Below, in pieces: positions 8,766 through 17,293 of a stretch of 30,714 nucleotides of DNA (positions within the stretch are counted from its first letter, which is position 1; each line of letters begins with the position of its first letter). This DNA comes from CAYRES01 sp964423425 (GTDB lineage Bacteria; Actinomycetota; Thermoleophilia; RBG-16-64-13), in contig CAYRES010000019.1 in NCBI GenBank assembly GCA_964423425.1, positions 1 through 30,714 of the forward strand, written 5' to 3'. Under the pieces are notes generated by a model that saw only the letters and a list, made by a program, of their open reading frames with translations, searched no databases and was not told the DNA's origin. Position numbers and translations under genes: made by a program.

Positions 8766-9719
8766 TCATCCTTCCCTTCCGGCCCCTGCTCCACCCACGA
8801 AGCGATCACGGAAGTTGCGATACAGGCTGGTGCCGGGCAGGAGGGCCAGAAGAGCCGCTCCCCTTCGCATCGTGACAGCCAGGGAGCCACCAGGGGAGAG
8901 ATGACCCACCTGCTCGCCGTCCACCAACAGCTCGGCCACCTCGCGGAGGGAGCGGTTCTCTATCAAGAACGGGTCGCCCAGAGCGGCGACGAGGGGACGG
9001 GTGGAGAGGCTGTGTGGCGATATGTACGAGACGGCGAACCCTTCCAATCCCAGGCCCAGGAAAGGACCACCGGCCGAGAGGTTGTAGGCCGAGGAGCCTG
9101 CAGGGGTGGCAGCGATGAGACCGTCGCAGCGAACCGTGGGGAACTGAACGTCCCCGATGCTGTATGACAACTCCGCCACGGTGGCTCCTGAGGCCCGGCT
9201 CACAACTACATCGTTACAGGCACTGAAGCGACGCCCCTGCTTCTCCACATCCAAGGCAGGAAGCTCACATATCCGGTACTCGCCTTCGAGTACCCGTTCC
9301 ACCCCCTGCTCCACGTGCAGTGGCTCTATGGTGGCAAAGAAGCTCACTCGGCCCAGATTCGCACCTGCAACCGGTACCTGATGAGGCCCAAACACCCGGA
9401 GGGCCCGCAACATGGTGCCGTCCCCTCCCAATACCAGGCAGACTTCCGCCCGGCCCACTTCAGATACACCCACAGCTTCGACAAGCGACCCATACGGTAG
9501 AAACACCGGGCCATGCTTGTCGATCTCGCTCTTCGGGACGAGGACATTCACCCCGCGCTCAGCCAAGACCTTCATGACTCGCCCGACCGAATCGTGCGAA
9601 ACAGCAGGCACCAGATGAGTCATGAGCGCCGCGCACGTGACCCGTTCCTTCACCGTCTGCGCCCCCTTGCCCCCGCCGTGCCCCGCATGTGCCTCGCTTT
9701 CATGTGCCGCCTGCTTCAC
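8766..9719 (-). CDS. nadK: NAD kinase
   Basis: Phosphorylates NAD to NADP in the cytosol. The family motif LGGDGT is at 97-102, followed by the GANLGRVSFF segment, the CNDVVV motif and the conserved TPAGSSAYNLSAGG loop. The GTG at 9719 overlaps tlyA by 20 bases and gives 317 residues. The first 22 residues (His/Gly-rich) do not look like the family. A GTG at 9653 with AAGGGGG upstream would start the protein at VKERVTCAAL and is an equally good choice. The position between tlyA and recN is the standard order in actinobacteria and in many other bacteria. Confidence 0.95.
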   Translation of the reverse strand: MKQAAHESEAHAGHGGGKGAQTVKERVTCAALMTHLVPAVSHDSVGRVMKVLAERGVNVLVPKSEIDKHGPVFLPYGSLVEAVGVSEVGRAEVCLVLGGDGTMLRALRVFGPHQVPVAGANLGRVSFFATIEPLHVEQGVERVLEGEYRICELPALDVEKQGRRFSACNDVVVSRASGATVAELSYSIGDVQFPTVRCDGLIAATPAGSSAYNLSAGGPFLGLGLEGFAVSYISPHSLSTRPLVAALGDPFLIENRSLREVAELLVDGEQVGHLSPGGSLAVTMRRGAALLALLPGTSLYRNFRDRFVGGAGAGREG

Positions 9720-10512
9720 CGTCGACTACCGCCTGAACCATGCCCGCAAGAGTATCAGGCGAAACGCCTCCGCCACTACCTTGTGCAGCCCAGATGAAGA
9801 ACTCCCTGTTGCCTGCGGGCCCCGGCAGACCGGAGTCCGTGAGGCCGTGTACCTCCCAGCCCAGGGTATCGGCCACAAAGCCGGTCAGGCGCAGGAGTAC
9901 TTCCCGGTGAACGGTGGGCCGGCGCACGACTCCCTTCTTACCGACGAGGTGCCGGCCGGCTTCGAACTGGGGCTTGACCAGCAGGAGCGCCCGGAACCGC
10001 GGGGCACGTATGCCATCCAATGCCGGCAACACCGTACGCAGAGAGATGAACGACACATCCACGGTGAGGAAGTCAGGCCGGTAGGGAAGGGCGTCTTCGG
10101 CGAGGTAACGCGCATTCATCGCCTCTATGACGGTAACACGGGGATCGTCCCTGAGTCGCGCATGGATCTGCCCTTTGCCGACGTCGAGAGCGACGACGTG
10201 CAACGCTCCGGCCTGCAGGAGGCAGTCGGTGAATCCTCCCGTACTCGCTCCCACATCGAGGGCGTTCACCCCTCCTACATCCAGGCCGAACACGGTGAGA
10301 GCGTGGGCGAGTTTGTCTCCGCCACGGGAGACGAAGCGGGGACCGCTCTTCACCCGGACGGTAGCTCCTTGACGCACCTGGGTGCCCGCTTTGTCCAGCA
10401 CCAGCCCGTCAACCTCTACCCTACCGGCCATGATGAGAGCCCGGGCCTGGCTGCGCGTGGGCGCCAGGTCGAGCGAGACGATCAACTCATCGAGTCTACT
10501 TCGGGAAGCCAC
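9700..10512 (-). CDS. tlyA: TlyA family rRNA 2'-O-methyltransferase
   Basis: A TlyA/YqxC family protein. The mycobacterial member 2'-O-methylates ribosomal RNA and determines capreomycin sensitivity. From the GTG at 10512 it has 270 residues, close to M. tuberculosis TlyA. An S4 RNA-binding domain comes first (SRSRLDELIVSLDLAPTRSQ, then a GRVEVDG loop). The FtsJ-type Rossmann domain follows with a GASTGGFTDCLL SAM-binding loop. Candidate catalytic residues are the Lys of SRGGDKL, the Asp of TVDVSFIS and the Lys of LLVKPQFE. A GTG at 10587 would add 25 residues that lie inside dxs and do not resemble the family, so I prefer 10512, 22 bases after the dxs stop. Members with a short N-terminus can act on 23S only; this cannot be judged here. 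Confidence 0.92.
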   Translation of the reverse strand: MASRSRLDELIVSLDLAPTRSQARALIMAGRVEVDGLVLDKAGTQVRQGATVRVKSGPRFVSRGGDKLAHALTVFGLDVGGVNALDVGASTGGFTDCLLQAGALHVVALDVGKGQIHARLRDDPRVTVIEAMNARYLAEDALPYRPDFLTVDVSFISLRTVLPALDGIRAPRFRALLLVKPQFEAGRHLVGKKGVVRRPTVHREVLLRLTGFVADTLGWEVHGLTDSGLPGPAGNREFFIWAAQGSGGGVSPDTLAGMVQAVVDGEAGGT

Positions 10513-10534
10513 GCCAGCGAGCAATACGATGAGG

Positions 10535-12481
10535 CTATGACATCGACCCAGAGGAGGGCATCGCCATAGGGCGCAGATCACCGGCACAAGGCCGTCCCTC
10601 CTCGACTACACGACGAATCTGTTCGGCCACGGCAGCGCTCGTGAAACCCACCTGCTCGTGCAGGACGTCCACCCGCCCGTGCTCGACGAACGCGTCGGGA
10701 AGTCCCACCCGGGCCACAGACAGGTTGAGACCCGCGTCGGAAAGCACCTCGAGCACCGCCGCACCCAAACCTCCGACAATGCTGTTCTCCTCCACGGTCA
10801 CCACCCCTTCGTGAGCCGAGGCCAGCTGGATGATGGCGTCTGAGTCGAGGGGTTTCAGAATACGCGCGTTGGCGACCGTCACCTCCATGCCCTCTTCGGC
10901 CACGAGAGTCGCCGCCCCGAGTGCCTTCGCCACGCCGGTGCCGCAGGCGACGACGAGCACGCCGCGGCCCTCTTTGAGCACCTCAATGCCCGGGCCGCGC
11001 AGCGGACTGATGGTCGGGGGAAGCGGAACCCCGACGCCCGCACCTCGGGGGTAGCGTATGGCCGACGGTCCATCCATCTCGAGGGCCGTCGCCAACAGAC
11101 ACTGCAGCTCCGCCTCGTCCTTGGGGCAGAAGATGGTGAGGCCGGGCACCGCCCTGAGAAAGGAGAGATCGAGGTTGCCGTGGTGGGTGGGGCCGTCTTC
11201 GCCCACCAATCCGGCCCGGTCGATCGCAAACACAACCGGGAGACCCTGCAGGGCCACGTCGTGGATGAGCTGATCGTAGGCCCGCTGCAGAAAGGTGGAA
11301 TACATGGCTACCACGGGCCTGAGCCCAGCGGCGGCCAGCCCCGCAGCGAAGGTGACGGCGTGCTCCTCGGCGATGCCCACGTCAAAGAAGCGATCCGGTA
11401 GGGCTTCCTCCAGGTGGTCAAGGCCCGTCCCTCCGGCCATGGCGGCAGTGATACCCACGACACGGTCGTCTCTTCGGGCGAGCTCGACCATGGCTCGACC
11501 GAAAGCCTCCGTGTAGGAGATGGCACCGGAACCACCACTCTGGAGGGTGCCGGTGCGGACACAGAAGGCTCCACACCCATGGAACTTCTCGGGCTTGGTC
11601 TCTGCCGGACCATATCCCTTTCCCTTGGTGGTGCGTACGTGCAGCAGGACAGGGCCGCCAATATCGAATGCCCGTCGCAGATTGGCCCGCATCTCTTCGA
11701 TGTCGTGTCCGTCAACCACCCCGATGTAGGTGAACCCGAGCTCCTCAAAGAGCATCCCCGGCACCAGGGCCGCCTTGATGCCCTCCTTGAGCTGGCCGCC
11801 GACCGCATACATCTGCGCCCCGATAGCGGGCAGCTTTTGGACCCGGCGCTCGATATCCTTGCGGAGTCTGTAGAGGGTGGGATCGGTGCGCAGGCGACTC
11901 AGGTATCCGCTCATGGCGCCCACGTTGTGCTTGATAGACATGTTGTTGTCGTTCAGCACCACCACGAGAGGGGTACGCAGGTGCCCCGCTTGATTCAAGC
12001 CCTCGTAGGCCAACCCTCCGGTGAGGGCGCCGTCGCCGATGACCGCCACCACCCGGGGAGGGTGCGGGTCGCCGCGAAGGCGGGCGGCCTCGGCGAAGCC
12101 GACGGCCGCACTCACCGAGGTGCTGGCGTGCCCCACCCCGAAGCAGTCGTGGTCGCTCTCCGACCGCTTGGGGAAGCCGGAGATGCTACCGAACCTGCGG
12201 ACGTTGCGAAACTCGGCGAGTCTGCCCGTGAGGATCTTGTGGGCGTAGGCCTGATGGCCCACGTCCCAGATGATGTGGTCACGAGGGCTCTCGAGCTCGG
12301 CATGGAGTGCGATGGCGATCTCCACGGCACCCAGGCTCGCACCCAGGTGGCCCCCGCACTCCGATATGGTGTCGATGATCTCCTGCCTGATCTCCCGGGC
12401 GAGCTGTTCCAGCTGCCTTGCGTCGAGCGCGCTTACGGACTCAGGGAGGGAAAGGTCATCAATGAGTCTCATAGTGTTCAT
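10535..12481 (-). CDS. dxs: 1-deoxy-D-xylulose-5-phosphate synthase
   Basis: A thiamine diphosphate enzyme condensing pyruvate and glyceraldehyde 3-phosphate, the first step of the MEP isoprenoid pathway. It has 648 residues. Visible motifs are the His76 region (DVGHQAYAHK), the ThDP/Mg motif from GDG at 149 to the GLNQAGH segment, the transketolase pyrimidine domain with GIAEEHAVTFAAGLA, DRAGLVGEDGPTHHG for substrate phosphate binding, and the C-terminal transketolase domain from about 515. The ATG at 12481 is used; a second ATG three codons later is possible. A perfect TATAAT lies about 17 bases upstream, so it may have its own promoter. In many bacteria xseA, xseB and ispA separate nusB from dxs; all are absent here. 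Confidence 0.96.
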   Translation of the reverse strand: MNTMRLIDDLSLPESVSALDARQLEQLAREIRQEIIDTISECGGHLGASLGAVEIAIALHAELESPRDHIIWDVGHQAYAHKILTGRLAEFRNVRRFGSISGFPKRSESDHDCFGVGHASTSVSAAVGFAEAARLRGDPHPPRVVAVIGDGALTGGLAYEGLNQAGHLRTPLVVVLNDNNMSIKHNVGAMSGYLSRLRTDPTLYRLRKDIERRVQKLPAIGAQMYAVGGQLKEGIKAALVPGMLFEELGFTYIGVVDGHDIEEMRANLRRAFDIGGPVLLHVRTTKGKGYGPAETKPEKFHGCGAFCVRTGTLQSGGSGAISYTEAFGRAMVELARRDDRVVGITAAMAGGTGLDHLEEALPDRFFDVGIAEEHAVTFAAGLAAAGLRPVVAMYSTFLQRAYDQLIHDVALQGLPVVFAIDRAGLVGEDGPTHHGNLDLSFLRAVPGLTIFCPKDEAELQCLLATALEMDGPSAIRYPRGAGVGVPLPPTISPLRGPGIEVLKEGRGVLVVACGTGVAKALGAATLVAEEGMEVTVANARILKPLDSDAIIQLASAHEGVVTVEENSIVGGLGAAVLEVLSDAGLNLSVARVGLPDAFVEHGRVDVLHEQVGFTSAAVAEQIRRVVEEGRPCAGDLRPMAMPSSGSMS

Positions 12482-12497
12482 GCGTCAGGTTGTTGCA

Positions 12498-12503
12498 ATT
12501 ATA
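12498..12503 (-). promoter_or_regulatory. Possible dxs promoter -10 element
   Basis: A perfect TATAAT lies on the minus strand in the 62-base gap between nusB and dxs, 17 bases from the dxs ATG. The expected -35 position has no good TTGACA match. A GTTCC/GGAAC inverted repeat with a seven-base spacer sits at about 12509-12525, just upstream. The transcript leader would be only about 10 bases. Confidence 0.4.
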
Positions 12504-12543
12504 CGCCGGTTCCACCAGACGGAACGGGAAGCGAATACCCGGA

Positions 12544-12969
12544 TCAGGCGCCGTCCTCACGCGCAGCCTGCTCCTCTCCTGCCCGCTGCACTGCGCCGAG
12601 CACGCCGTTCACCAGGGCAGCCGCCTCGTCTGAGCAGTAACGCTTGGCCAACTCGACCGCCTCATCGATGGCAACAGCCGCGGGCACATCTCCCGGGACG
12701 GTCATCTCGAACGCAGCCAGCCTGAGGATACTCCTCTCGAGCGGGGCCACCCGTGTCATCGTCCACCCCTCGAGATGCTCGGAGATGAGCCGATCGAGCC
12801 TCTCGAGACAACTCGACACACCGGTGACCAACTCGAAGGAGTAGGGATCGAGAGCCCCTCCCCCGGCTTCCGCCCGGCGGATGGCCTCATTCACGGGAAC
12901 CCCCATGAGATCGGCTTGGTAGAGAAGAAACAAGGCCTCCCGCCGCGCCTTTCGGCGTCCTCCCGCCAA
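12544..12969 (-). CDS. nusB: Transcription antitermination factor NusB
   Basis: An RNA-binding partner of NusE (ribosomal protein S10) in antitermination of rRNA operons. At 141 residues it is an all-helical protein of the usual size. Recognisable segments are the basic N-terminus GGRRKARREALFLLYQADL, the middle ERLDRLISEHLEGWTMTRV, PLERSILRLAAFEM, the AIDEAVELAKRY segment and the VNGVLGAV close. The start appears to be TTG at 12969, two bases after the preceding gene's stop. No ATG or GTG offers a better N-terminus. In mycobacteria nusB also follows efp, although there without accC between them. Confidence 0.93.
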   Translation of the reverse strand: MAGGRRKARREALFLLYQADLMGVPVNEAIRRAEAGGGALDPYSFELVTGVSSCLERLDRLISEHLEGWTMTRVAPLERSILRLAAFEMTVPGDVPAAVAIDEAVELAKRYCSDEAAALVNGVLGAVQRAGEEQAAREDGA

Positions 12970-12971
12970 AA

Positions 12972-13298
12972 CTACTCGCTATGCGTGACGGGATACACAC
13001 CCGCGAAGGTGACATCGACGGCACCGACGGTGAGCCCCGTCATCCGGGTGAGACTGCGGGCAATGCGGTCCTGTGCGAGTATGCCCACTTCGATGAGGTC
13101 CTCGCCCACTTGGCCGTCGAGCAGCACGGTAACGCGGCAGGTCTGCTCAGCCACGTCGACGTCTACACCTCGCCCACGCCCCAGGGTGCCACCGCCATGG
13201 ATACGTGCCCGCCTCTCCCCCTCGAGAGCGCCACGGACGATAGCCTCGAGCACATTCTCGGAAATCTGATAGTCGACGCTCATCTGTTCATCGGTCAT
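12972..13298 (-). CDS. Asp23/Gls24 family protein
   Basis: A 108-residue protein of the Asp23/Gls24 (DUF322) family. It shows the family pattern: an N-terminal YQISENVLEAIVRGALE helix, a Gly-rich loop, a VDVDVAEQTCRVTVLLDG beta segment, an EVGILAQDRIARSL helix and a final VGAVDVTFAGVYP strand. In Firmicutes and actinobacteria such proteins are linked to envelope stress and membrane association, but the biochemical role is unclear. The ATG at 13298 lies six bases after the accC stop, with GAAGGGTGA as ribosome-binding site. The accC-asp23-nusB order is also found in Bacillus-type genomes (yqhY). Confidence 0.88.
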   Translation of the reverse strand: MTDEQMSVDYQISENVLEAIVRGALEGERRARIHGGGTLGRGRGVDVDVAEQTCRVTVLLDGQVGEDLIEVGILAQDRIARSLTRMTGLTVGAVDVTFAGVYPVTHSE

Positions 13299-13304
13299 GG
13301 GAGA

Positions 13305-14666
13305 TCACCCTTCTCTCAGCGTCGGCAACTCATCTCGCGCTTCTTCGAGGAACGACGTCGCGAAGCGCCCATCCGTGAAAGCGGGATGGCGGAGTATGTC
13401 TCGATGAAGGTCCCTCGTGGTGGGCACACCGACAATCTCCAGTTCGCCCAAGGCCCGCAGGCCTCGGGCTATACAGGATCTCCGGTCTCTGCCCCATACT
13501 ACCAGTTTCGCGAGCAGCGAATCGTAATAGGGAGGAACGACGTAGCCCTGATACACGTGCGTGTCGAGGCGCACTCCCGGTCCCCCGGGCAAGGTCAACC
13601 GCTCGATGCGACCGGCCCGGGGCAGGAAGCCGTTGCCCGGATCCTCGGCGTTGATGCGGAACTCCATCGAGTGACCCTCCGGGGTGAGGGAGCCGGTCCT
13701 AAACAGGGGCTCCCCCGCCGCGATGCGGATCTGCTCCTGGATGACGTCCACACCGGTCACCATCTCGCTCACCGGATGCTCCACCTGCACCCGGGTGTTC
13801 ATCTCCATGAAGTAGAAGTGCTTCTCCGCGTCGGCCAAGAACTCGAGGGTGCCGGCACTCACGTACCCCACCTTCTCGCAGGCGTGCCGCACAAGCTCCT
13901 GCAGACTCTCCCTCGTACCGGCGTCGAGAAGTGGTGAGGGTGACTCCTCCACCACCTTCTGATGGCGACGCTGCACCGAACAGTCCCTCTCACCCAGGGT
14001 GAGGACTCCGCCGTGCCGGTCGCCCAAGATCTGCACCTCGATGTGGTGGGGGTCGATGATGACCTTCTCGAGGTAGAGGTCTCCATTGCCGAAGGCCGCT
14101 GCGGCTTCCGCCGATGCCGCCATGAAGGCACGCTCCAGCAGATCACGCTGTTCAACGAGGCGCATACCCCGGCCGCCGCCGCCGGCGACAGCTTTCACCA
14201 TCACCGGATATCCGACTTCATCAGCCACGGCGTGCGCGGCAGCGACATCAGCTGTGGGACCGTCGCTGCCGGGAATGGTGGGAAGACCCGCTTCCTTCAT
14301 GATGTGCTTGGCGAGGGACTTGTCGCCCAAATTGTCCATGCTGGCCGGCGTCGGCCCTATGAAAGCCAAACCCTGTTCGTCGCAGGTGCGGGCGAATACC
14401 GCGTTCTCAGCCAGGAAACCGTAGCCGGGGTGCACCGCTTCGCACCCCGTGGTCAAACCTGCGGCGATCACCGAGGGAACCGAAAGATAGCTGTGCTGCG
14501 GGGGCGCTGGACCGATACACACTGCATGGTCGGCGTGCTTGACGTGGAGACAGTCCTTGTCAGCGGTCGAGTACACCGCCACCGCTTCCACCCCCAACTC
14601 GTGGCATGCCCTGATGACCCTAAGCGCTATCTCACCCCGGTTTGCAATCAGTATCCGCCTGAACAC
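13305..14666 (-). CDS. accC: Biotin carboxylase subunit
   Basis: Carboxylates the biotin of a carrier protein using ATP and bicarbonate. The 453 residues cover the pre-ATP-grasp (ILIANRGEIALRVIRA), ATP-grasp and C-terminal lid domains. Residues match the E. coli enzyme almost position for position: Lys116, Lys158 with the glycine loop GGGGRGM at 162-168, Glu275, Glu288, Asn290, Arg292 (NTRVQVEHP) and Glu296. The C-terminal segment EFRINAEDP is also present. The gene is nine bases downstream of the carboxyltransferase-biotin carrier fusion. The two could form a two-subunit pyruvate carboxylase, and AccC might also serve fatty-acid synthesis. No accA or accD is in the window. Confidence 0.95.
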   Translation of the reverse strand: MFRRILIANRGEIALRVIRACHELGVEAVAVYSTADKDCLHVKHADHAVCIGPAPPQHSYLSVPSVIAAGLTTGCEAVHPGYGFLAENAVFARTCDEQGLAFIGPTPASMDNLGDKSLAKHIMKEAGLPTIPGSDGPTADVAAAHAVADEVGYPVMVKAVAGGGGRGMRLVEQRDLLERAFMAASAEAAAAFGNGDLYLEKVIIDPHHIEVQILGDRHGGVLTLGERDCSVQRRHQKVVEESPSPLLDAGTRESLQELVRHACEKVGYVSAGTLEFLADAEKHFYFMEMNTRVQVEHPVSEMVTGVDVIQEQIRIAAGEPLFRTGSLTPEGHSMEFRINAEDPGNGFLPRAGRIERLTLPGGPGVRLDTHVYQGYVVPPYYDSLLAKLVVWGRDRRSCIARGLRALGELEIVGVPTTRDLHRDILRHPAFTDGRFATSFLEEARDELPTLREG

Positions 14667-14675
14667 GGCGCCGCC

Positions 14676-16610
14676 TTACGCCGGGTCGAGCTCGATCGAG
14701 AACAAGGGCTGCCCGTATTCCACCGCGGAAGCATTCTCCACGTGCACGGCCCTTACGGTGCCACTCACCTCTGAGGCCACCTCGTTCATCAGCTTCATCG
14801 CTTCGAGGATACAGAGAACATCCCCCTCGTCCACGTGCGTACCCAGAGCAACGAAGGGGTCGCTCGAGGGCGACGGCGCAGTGTAGAAGGTGCCCACCAT
14901 GGGCGCGACCACCTGATGGTAGCCGTTGGACGGTGCCGCCACGGCCGGCTCGGTAGTTGTAGTCTCTGCGCCGGCAGGCGGCACACCTGCCGAAGGGGCC
15001 GCCATGGGTACCACCGGCGCAGGAGCGGGAGCAGCCCCTGACGCCACCGGTGAACTCGGTGCCGCAGGTGCAGCGGGCGAGGTGACGTCGCCGGCCGACA
15101 CACCTTTCTTTCTCACGCTGATGCGCATGCCACCGTCTTCGATGGTCAGCTCTTCGACGTTCGCCGCCTCCACGATAGCAACCAGCTCCCGCAGACGTTG
15201 GGTATTGAGTGCGCCGCCTTCGCCCACCAGCTCCTCCTCAGATTCTCCCGTGAGAAACACGTTCTGTTCGGCCCCCACATGCCTCCGCTCAAAGAAGCTC
15301 CTGGCTGCATTGGGGAAGAGAGCGTAGCTCAGGACATCTTCTTCGCTGCGGGCCAATGGACCCACCTCTTCACGATACTGGTCAAGCGTCTCTTCTATGA
15401 GGTCGGCCGGCCTGCAGGTGATCGGTTCTTCGGCGCCCAGCACCCGCCGCATGATCTCGGGCTCGACCGGCCCCGGGGCCTTACCGTATTTGCCGCGTAG
15501 ATAGGCCTTCATCTCGTCGGGCACGACCTGCCAGCGTTTGCCCGTGAGAACGTTGATGACCGCCTGCGTGCCCACTATTTGGCTGGTGGGAGTGACCAGA
15601 GGCGGATACCCCACCTCCGCGCGCACGATTGGGATCTCCTCGAGCACCTCCCGCAGGCGCTCCTCGGATTTCTGTTCCTTCAGCTGGGAGATCAGATTGG
15701 AGATCATGCCACCCGGCACCTGGTGTTCGTACACGCGCATGTGGTCGAGTGACGTCACTCCCCGCTCGTGGCCGGATTCCTCCCTCACCCTCTCGAAGTA
15801 CTCCGCAATCTCGAAAAGCGTCTCCAGATCGAGTTCGGTGTCGTAGGGGGTTCCCTTGAAAGCGGTGACGATCATCTCGGTGGCGGGTTGACTGGCCCCA
15901 AAGGCAAGAGGAACGGTAGCCGTGTCTATGATGTCGACACCGGCCTCGACCGCCTTCAGGTAGGTCATGGGTGCGAGGCCACCAATGTAGTGGCAATGCA
16001 ACTGTATGGGAAGGTCTATCTCCCTCTTCATCCTGCTCACGAGCCGCTCGGCGAAGTAAGGAGAGAGAAGTGCAGCCATATCCTTGATGCAGATGCTGTC
16101 GGCGCCCATCTCGCTGAGCTCGTGAGCCACTTCGATGTAGTGGTCGAGCGTATGCACCGGACTTATGGTGTAGACAACAGCCCCCTGGAAATGCTTGCCT
16201 GAAGCTTTGATGGCCTCCCCCGCCACTCTGATGTTGCGGGTGTCGTTGAGGGCGTCGAAGACCCGGAACACGTCGATGCCGGAGTCGGCGGCCTGAGCAA
16301 CAAATGCACGGACTATCTCATCGCCGTAGTGCCGGTAGCCAACGAGATTCTGCCCCCGAAGCAGCATCTGCAGGGGAGTACGCCGGCAGTGATGGCGGAT
16401 GGTGCGAAGCCGCTCCCAGGGGTTTTCGTCGAGGAACCGCAGGCAGGCATCAAAGGTGGCTCCACCCCACATCTCGAGTGAGTGGAAGCCTACCTGGTCG
16501 ATGCTGCTCAGGATGGGCACGATGTGGCCCATCTTCATACGCGTGGCCCACAATGACTGGTGAGCGTCGCGCAGTGTCGTGTCGGTGATCTTGATACGGC
16601 GTGCTTTCAT
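14676..16610 (-). CDS. pycB: Pyruvate/oxaloacetate carboxyltransferase fused to AccB-type biotin carrier
   Basis: Residues 1-465 are a PycB/OadA-type carboxyltransferase: DTTLRDAHQSLWATRM at 10-25, a VFRVFDALND segment, the carbamylatable Lys176 (CIKDM), metal ligands His205 and His207 (LHCHYIGG), and the PYC_OADA domain to about 460. Residues 470-502 (QRLRELVAIVEAANVEELTI plus a basic strand) look like the N-terminus of AccB. A Pro/Ala/Thr linker spans 505-565. The biotinyl domain at 566-642 has Lys606 in EAMKLM and the AccB 'thumb' (TFYTAPSPSSDP at 574-585), which OadA and pyruvate carboxylase carriers usually lack. Likely reaction: pyruvate to oxaloacetate, using biotin charged by the adjacent AccC. 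Methylmalonyl-CoA transcarboxylase 5S or oxaloacetate decarboxylase roles are alternatives; no membrane decarboxylase subunits are nearby. GAGAGG precedes the ATG. Confidence 0.9.
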   Translation of the reverse strand: MKARRIKITDTTLRDAHQSLWATRMKMGHIVPILSSIDQVGFHSLEMWGGATFDACLRFLDENPWERLRTIRHHCRRTPLQMLLRGQNLVGYRHYGDEIVRAFVAQAADSGIDVFRVFDALNDTRNIRVAGEAIKASGKHFQGAVVYTISPVHTLDHYIEVAHELSEMGADSICIKDMAALLSPYFAERLVSRMKREIDLPIQLHCHYIGGLAPMTYLKAVEAGVDIIDTATVPLAFGASQPATEMIVTAFKGTPYDTELDLETLFEIAEYFERVREESGHERGVTSLDHMRVYEHQVPGGMISNLISQLKEQKSEERLREVLEEIPIVRAEVGYPPLVTPTSQIVGTQAVINVLTGKRWQVVPDEMKAYLRGKYGKAPGPVEPEIMRRVLGAEEPITCRPADLIEETLDQYREEVGPLARSEEDVLSYALFPNAARSFFERRHVGAEQNVFLTGESEEELVGEGGALNTQRLRELVAIVEAANVEELTIEDGGMRISVRKKGVSAGDVTSPAAPAAPSSPVASGAAPAPAPVVPMAAPSAGVPPAGAETTTTEPAVAAPSNGYHQVVAPMVGTFYTAPSPSSDPFVALGTHVDEGDVLCILEAMKLMNEVASEVSGTVRAVHVENASAVEYGQPLFSIELDPA

Positions 16611-16657
16611 ATGAGGAACCTCTCAGCTGCGGCTCTCCGCCGCCGCCCACCAACGCC

Positions 16658-17215
16658 CTACACGCGGGCGTTGTACTCCCTCGTCCGGGTGTCGATCTTC
16701 AGCACGTCGCCGACTTCCACGAACAGAGGTACTTGGACAACAGCCCCGGTCTCCAAGACCGCCGTCTTGCTGCCGCCGCTCACGGTGTCGCCTTTGACAC
16801 CCGGGGCGGTCTCGACAACCTCCAATTCCATCAGGATGGGCAACTCAACATTGAACGGCTGGTCGTCCATGTACACCACATCGACCTCCATGTTGAGCTT
16901 CATGAGGTCGAGACGGTCCTCTAACAGGCCCTTGGGCAACGACACCTGTTCGTATGTCTCGTTGTCCATGAACACCATGTGGTCCGATTCGTCGTAGAGA
17001 TAGGCCATGGCCCGCTTCTCCGTGCGCACCTGCTCGAACTTCTGCTCCGGACGGAAGGTGCGGTCGATGGTCGCTCCGGTGGCCACGTTTCTCAGCTTGG
17101 TACGCACGAACGCTCCACCCTTACCCGGCTTGACATGCTGGAACTCGATGATCTGGAACAAGTCATCTTCGAAACGAATCGTCATGCCGTTGCGGAACTG
17201 GTTGGTGGAGATCAC
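16658..17215 (-). CDS. efp: Translation elongation factor P
   Basis: Relieves ribosome stalling at polyproline stretches. It has 185 residues with three beta-barrel domains: KOW-like (1-65), central (66-128) and C-terminal OB (129-185, ending TREYNARV). The modifiable loop is HVKPGKGGAF, with its tip lysine at residue 32. The GTG at 17215 (MISTNQFRNG) is chosen because the AGGAGG ends nine to ten bases upstream and the protein then matches family N-termini; a TTG three codons earlier is directly next to the AGGAGG and unlikely. No EpmA/EpmB or rhamnosyltransferase gene is in the window, so any modification of the tip lysine is unknown. A polyproline protein need is plausible given the Pro-rich linker next door, which is inference. 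Confidence 0.95.
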   Translation of the reverse strand: MISTNQFRNGMTIRFEDDLFQIIEFQHVKPGKGGAFVRTKLRNVATGATIDRTFRPEQKFEQVRTEKRAMAYLYDESDHMVFMDNETYEQVSLPKGLLEDRLDLMKLNMEVDVVYMDDQPFNVELPILMELEVVETAPGVKGDTVSGGSKTAVLETGAVVQVPLFVEVGDVLKIDTRTREYNARV

Positions 17216-17253
17216 TGAGTCCAATCCTCCTCGAAGGCCGGCGGAAGGGCGCA

Positions 17254-17269
17254 GGGAACAATCGTTCCC
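17254..17269. promoter_or_regulatory. 16-bp palindrome in the efp leader
   Basis: GGGAAC-AATC-GTTCCC forms a perfect six-base inverted repeat with a four-base centre, between the candidate efp promoter and the efp start. The GAAC-N4-GTTC core is the form of the LexA/DinR box in Firmicutes and actinobacteria. It could equally be an RNA hairpin in the efp leader. Confidence 0.4.
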
Positions 17270-17293
17270 GCCTTCTCGTGTAATGAGCCAGGA

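Noticed and set aside
11414..12640. Long plus-strand open frame opposite dxs and the nusB end
   Set aside because: It is antisense to clearly recognised genes, has no family-like content, and such frames are expected opposite GC-rich coding sequence.
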